A stretch of 35,767 bases of DNA from Candidatus Thioglobus sp. GTDB taxonomy: Bacteria > Pseudomonadota > Gammaproteobacteria > PS1 > Pseudothioglobaceae. Under the pieces are notes generated by a model. That model worked only from the letters and a program-made list of their open reading frames with translations. It did no database searches and was not told where the DNA came from. The translations under genes were made by a program, and so were the position numbers. The number at the start of each line of letters is the position of its first letter. Position 1 is the stretch's first letter. Shown one piece after another: positions 33,295 through 35,767 of this stretch. The DNA lies in NCBI GenBank assembly GCA_012959965.1, contig DUCF01000017.1, forward strand, positions 1 to 35,767. The letters run 5' to 3'.

Positions 33295-33297
33295 TCA

Positions 33298-34866
33298 ATG
33301 AGCGAAGTATCCAAACGTCGCACTTTTGCGATTATCTCCCACCCTGACGCCGGCAAAACTACCGTTACTGAAAAGCTACTACTCTACGCCGGTGCGATTA
33401 AGTCCGCTGGTAGTGTTAAAGCCAGAAAAGCCAGTACACACGCTACTTCAGACTGGATGGAAATGGAAAAAGAAAGAGGTATTTCCATTACCTCATCCAT
33501 TATGCAGTTTTCTTATGACAACCATATTATCAACTTGCTTGATACCCCAGGTCATGAAGACTTCTCTGAGGACACTTACCGAACTTTAACGGCAGTCGAC
33601 TCTGCACTAATGGTAATAGACGTTGCTAAGGGCGTGGAGCAACGCACGATTAAATTAATGGAAGTCTGCCGACTGCGTGACACGCCCATTTTAACGTTCA
33701 TTAACAAACTTGACCGCGAAGGAAAAGAGCCAATTGATTTACTCGATGAAGTAGAGTCTGTGCTCAATATTGAATGTGCCCCAATTACCTGGCCAATCGG
33801 CATGGGTAAGCGTTTCAAGGGCGTTGTGCACTTATTGGAAGACAAAATCTACCTTTATGAGGCCGGAAAAAACTCAGAAATTGGTGAAAACACCATTATT
33901 GAAGGCATCAACAACCCAGAACTAGACAGCATTCTCGGCACTGAAATGGCCGAAGAAGTAAGAGAGGAAATCGAACTCATTGTTGGCACTAGCACGGCTT
34001 TTGATTTGGACGATTTTCTTGCAGGAAAACAAACCCCTGTATTTTTTGGCTCAGCTATTAGCAACTTCGGCATCCAAAACCTCCTAGATGGTTTTCTTGA
34101 GTACGCACCAACGCCTCAGTCTCGCGAGAGCGACGTTAGAGTGGTCAGCCCATATGAGGACAAGCTCACCGGCTTTGTCTTTAAAATTCAAGCAAATATG
34201 GACCCTAGGCACCACGATAGGCTGGCCTTTATGCGCATCGTTAGCGGCGAATACACGAAAGGCATGAAAGTACTTCAGGTTTCTACCGACAAACAAATAA
34301 AAATTGCCAATGCAGTTACTTTTATGTCGCGTGAAAGGAGTGCTGCTGACCACGCCCACGCTGGTGATGTCATTGGCATTCACAACCACGGTGGAATTAG
34401 CATTGGTGACACCTTTACCCAAGGTGAGAAACTCAACTTTCAAGGAATACCAAATTTCGCCCCGGAATTATTTCGTCGCGCTCAACTGAAAGACCCTCTC
34501 AAAGCAAAAGCGCTACAAAAAGGCTTAAATCAACTTTCTGAAGAAGGTGCGACACAAGTCTTTCGCCCCATTATTAATAGCTCTCAAATATTGGGTGCTG
34601 TCGGTATTCTGCAATTTGATGTGGTTGCTCACAGATTAAAGCATGAATACGGTGTTGATTGTCAATTTGAAGCAATTGCCGTTGCCACAGCACGTTGGGT
34701 TACAGGCAGTGATAAAGATATTGAGCAACTCAAAATAAAAGCGGGTAATAATGTCGCAATAGACAGTGCGGGGATGTTGTCTTATCTAGCACCAAGCATG
34801 GTTAACTTACAGTTGACGATGGAGCGTCATCCGAATCTTATATTCAGCGCCACACGAGAACACTAA
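33298..34866 (+). CDS. prfC: Peptide chain release factor 3
   Basis: 522 residues, translational GTPase. G1 SHPDAGKTT at 14-22, then [10 protein letters not shown] (switch), [14 protein letters not shown] (G3) and [10 protein letters not shown] (G4). EARWV-type C-terminus appears as [11 protein letters not shown]. The overall layout (domains G, II, III) and length match RF3, which recycles RF1/RF2 after peptide release. Last gene of the PPIase-mraY-deaminase-prfC run, followed by a strong terminator. Confidence 0.97.
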   Translation: MSEVSKRRTFAIISHPDAGKTTVTEKLLLYAGAIKSAGSVKARKASTHATSDWMEMEKERGISITSSIMQFSYDNHIINLLDTPGHEDFSEDTYRTLTAVDSALMVIDVAKGVEQRTIKLMEVCRLRDTPILTFINKLDREGKEPIDLLDEVESVLNIECAPITWPIGMGKRFKGVVHLLEDKIYLYEAGKNSEIGENTIIEGINNPELDSILGTEMAEEVREEIELIVGTSTAFDLDDFLAGKQTPVFFGSAISNFGIQNLLDGFLEYAPTPQSRESDVRVVSPYEDKLTGFVFKIQANMDPRHHDRLAFMRIVSGEYTKGMKVLQVSTDKQIKIANAVTFMSRERSAADHAHAGDVIGIHNHGGISIGDTFTQGEKLNFQGIPNFAPELFRRAQLKDPLKAKALQKGLNQLSEEGATQVFRPIINSSQILGAVGILQFDVVAHRLKHEYGVDCQFEAIAVATARWVTGSDKDIEQLKIKAGNNVAIDSAGMLSYLAPSMVNLQLTMERHPNLIFSATREH

Positions 34867-34874
34867 AGAATAGG

Positions 34875-34910
34875 CAATAAAAAACCCGGTAAAAGCCGGG
34901 TTTTTTATTG
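34875..34910. terminator. Bidirectional terminator between prfC and the ABC ATPase
   Basis: A perfect 15-bp inverted repeat, CAATAAAAAACCCGG and CCGGGTTTTTTATTG, around a TAAAAG loop. A-run and T-run on either side of the CCCGG core make it work in both directions. Confidence 0.95.
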
Positions 34911-34926
34911 TTAATTGATTAACCTA

Positions 34927-35767
34927 CTAGTCATCCGAAACAATCGGCTTAACTACTTGAGCAATACAATGTTTTGTTAGATAGCCTGTATCTGTGCCGC
35001 TCTCATTTCTAACCACCGCATATTCAGCATTCGAACGTAAGATTTCACAAAGTACATTGTCAATCGTGTCACTCTCTTTAACAATAATATTGGTGCCCGC
35101 CTCACTCGGCTTGGCATCAATCATGACCGACTCTGCATGAAGCACGTGTGAACGGTTTACCTTCTTAACAAAGTTGGTTACGTAGTCATCCGCAGGGCTC
35201 ATCAAGATTTCTTGAGGCGAGCCATGTTGAATGAGTTCGCCACCATTAAGAATGGCAATTTGGTCACCAATCTTAAGCGCTTCGTCCAGATCATGAGTAA
35301 TAAAGATAACCGTTTTATGCAACTCACTTTGAAGCTCCAAAAGAAGGTCTTGCATATCGCTTCGAATGAGTGGATCCAGCGCACTGAAGGCCTCGTCCAT
35401 CATTAAAATTTCAGTATCGCAAGTAAGTGCACGAGCCAAGCCTACACGTTGTTGCATACCGCCAGACAACTGCGAAGGATAGCGGTCTTCATAGCCATCC
35501 AAACCAACACGATCAATCCATCTCTGTGCTCGTTTCTCAGCCTCTTCGCCCTCAATACCTTGAAGGTGAATACCGTAGCAAACATTATCCATAACAGTCT
35601 TGTGTGGCAACAAAGCAAAGCTCTGGAAAACCATTGCCGTTTTTTGCTGCCTAAAGCGTCTTAATTGCTCAGGAGCCATCTGAATCACATCCTCACCACC
35701 AATCATAATTGAACCAGAAGTTGGCTCAATAAGACGGTTAATGTGGCGAATCAACGTTGACTTACCC
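34927..35767 (-). CDS. proV: Glycine betaine/proline ABC transporter ATP-binding protein, 3' part
   Basis: The gene enters from the right edge in the middle of Walker A (GKSTLIRHINRL) and about 279 residues are visible. Seen: AMVFQSFALLPHKTVMDN (Q loop), LSGGMQQRVGLARAL (signature), ILMMDEAFSALDPLIR (Walker B, D loop) and FITHDLDEALKIGD (H loop). The FQSFALLPH and EAFSALDPLIR wording is typical of the ProV/OpuAA osmolyte subfamily. The C-terminal about 85 residues resemble a single reduced CBS region, which in this family senses osmolarity. The permease and binding protein would lie outside the window. Proline betaine or choline specificity cannot be judged. Confidence 0.88.
   Translation of the reverse strand, partial: GKSTLIRHINRLIEPTSGSIMIGGEDVIQMAPEQLRRFRQQKTAMVFQSFALLPHKTVMDNVCYGIHLQGIEGEEAEKRAQRWIDRVGLDGYEDRYPSQLSGGMQQRVGLARALTCDTEILMMDEAFSALDPLIRSDMQDLLLELQSELHKTVIFITHDLDEALKIGDQIAILNGGELIQHGSPQEILMSPADDYVTNFVKKVNRSHVLHAESVMIDAKPSEAGTNIIVKESDTIDNVLCEILRSNAEYAVVRNESGTDTGYLTKHCIAQVVKPIVSDD

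Overview
The window looks like chromosomal DNA of a small-genome, low-GC (roughly 40-43% by eye) gammaproteobacterium. Genes are densely packed, many overlap by 1-17 bases, and I see no integrase, transposase, phage gene or CRISPR array. The gene set (ygfZ, epmB, nadD-rsfS-rlmH, rluD, rlmD, prfC, glcDEF beside a serine/alanine-glyoxylate aminotransferase, an nhaD antiporter, a tiny acidic porin-like protein) fits marine gammaproteobacteria of the SUP05/Thioglobus type. That placement is inferred from memory of gene content, not from a search.

Layout. 1-3019 (minus): ygfZ, nhaD, coaX and the first 23 codons of trpS, with the first three overlapping. 3164-3856 (minus): an isolated, apparently highly expressed secreted beta-repeat protein with its own promoter, 5'-UTR hairpin and terminator. 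4303-4887 (minus): a PuuD/urate-oxidase-N-like membrane protein. 5139-7982 (plus): an Aas-type acyl-ACP/acyl-CoA synthetase, mutM and a degenerate S24-peptidase-fold protein; a perfect 16-bp inverted repeat precedes the synthetase. 7991-10782 (minus): pgeF, rluD and a secreted PQQ-type sugar dehydrogenase. 10879-14006 (plus): a compact four-gene cassette of luciferase-like monooxygenase, glutathione S-transferase, NTF2/SnoaL-like protein and alpha/beta hydrolase. 14008-17248 (minus): DUF1800, DUF1501 and a secreted unknown. 17375-17681 (minus): tRNA-Ala(GGC) and two tRNA-Glu(UUC), one with an extra base in its T stem.

17786-19895 (plus): an MBL-fold hydrolase followed by overlapping nadD-rsfS-rlmH. 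19900-21734: arsC-like reductase and TlpA-like thioredoxin (divergent, starts 10 bases apart) and epmB (3' overlap with the thioredoxin gene). 21873-25869: uvrD, rhodanese, rlmD. 25862-30293: glcDEF (minus), with rlmD overlapping its distal end, divergent from a class V aminotransferase (plus) across a region of 18-bp direct repeats. 30358-34866: YfhL-type ferredoxin (minus), then a plus-strand operon of a periplasmic cyclophilin-FKBP fusion, mraY, dCMP deaminase and prfC. 34927-35767: the 3' part of a ProV/OpuAA-type ABC ATPase.

How the genes fit together. GlcDEF would oxidise glycolate to glyoxylate and the neighbouring aminotransferase would convert glyoxylate to glycine, making a glycolate-salvage module. 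Translation and ribosome maintenance is strongly represented: RluD makes the pseudouridine at 23S position 1915 that RlmH then methylates, and RlmD, RsfS, PrfC, EpmB and three tRNAs are also here. The least explained parts are the monooxygenase cassette, the DUF1800/DUF1501/secreted trio, the repeat-built acidic outer-membrane candidate, the dual-domain PPIase and a GlcE lacking about half of its usual length.
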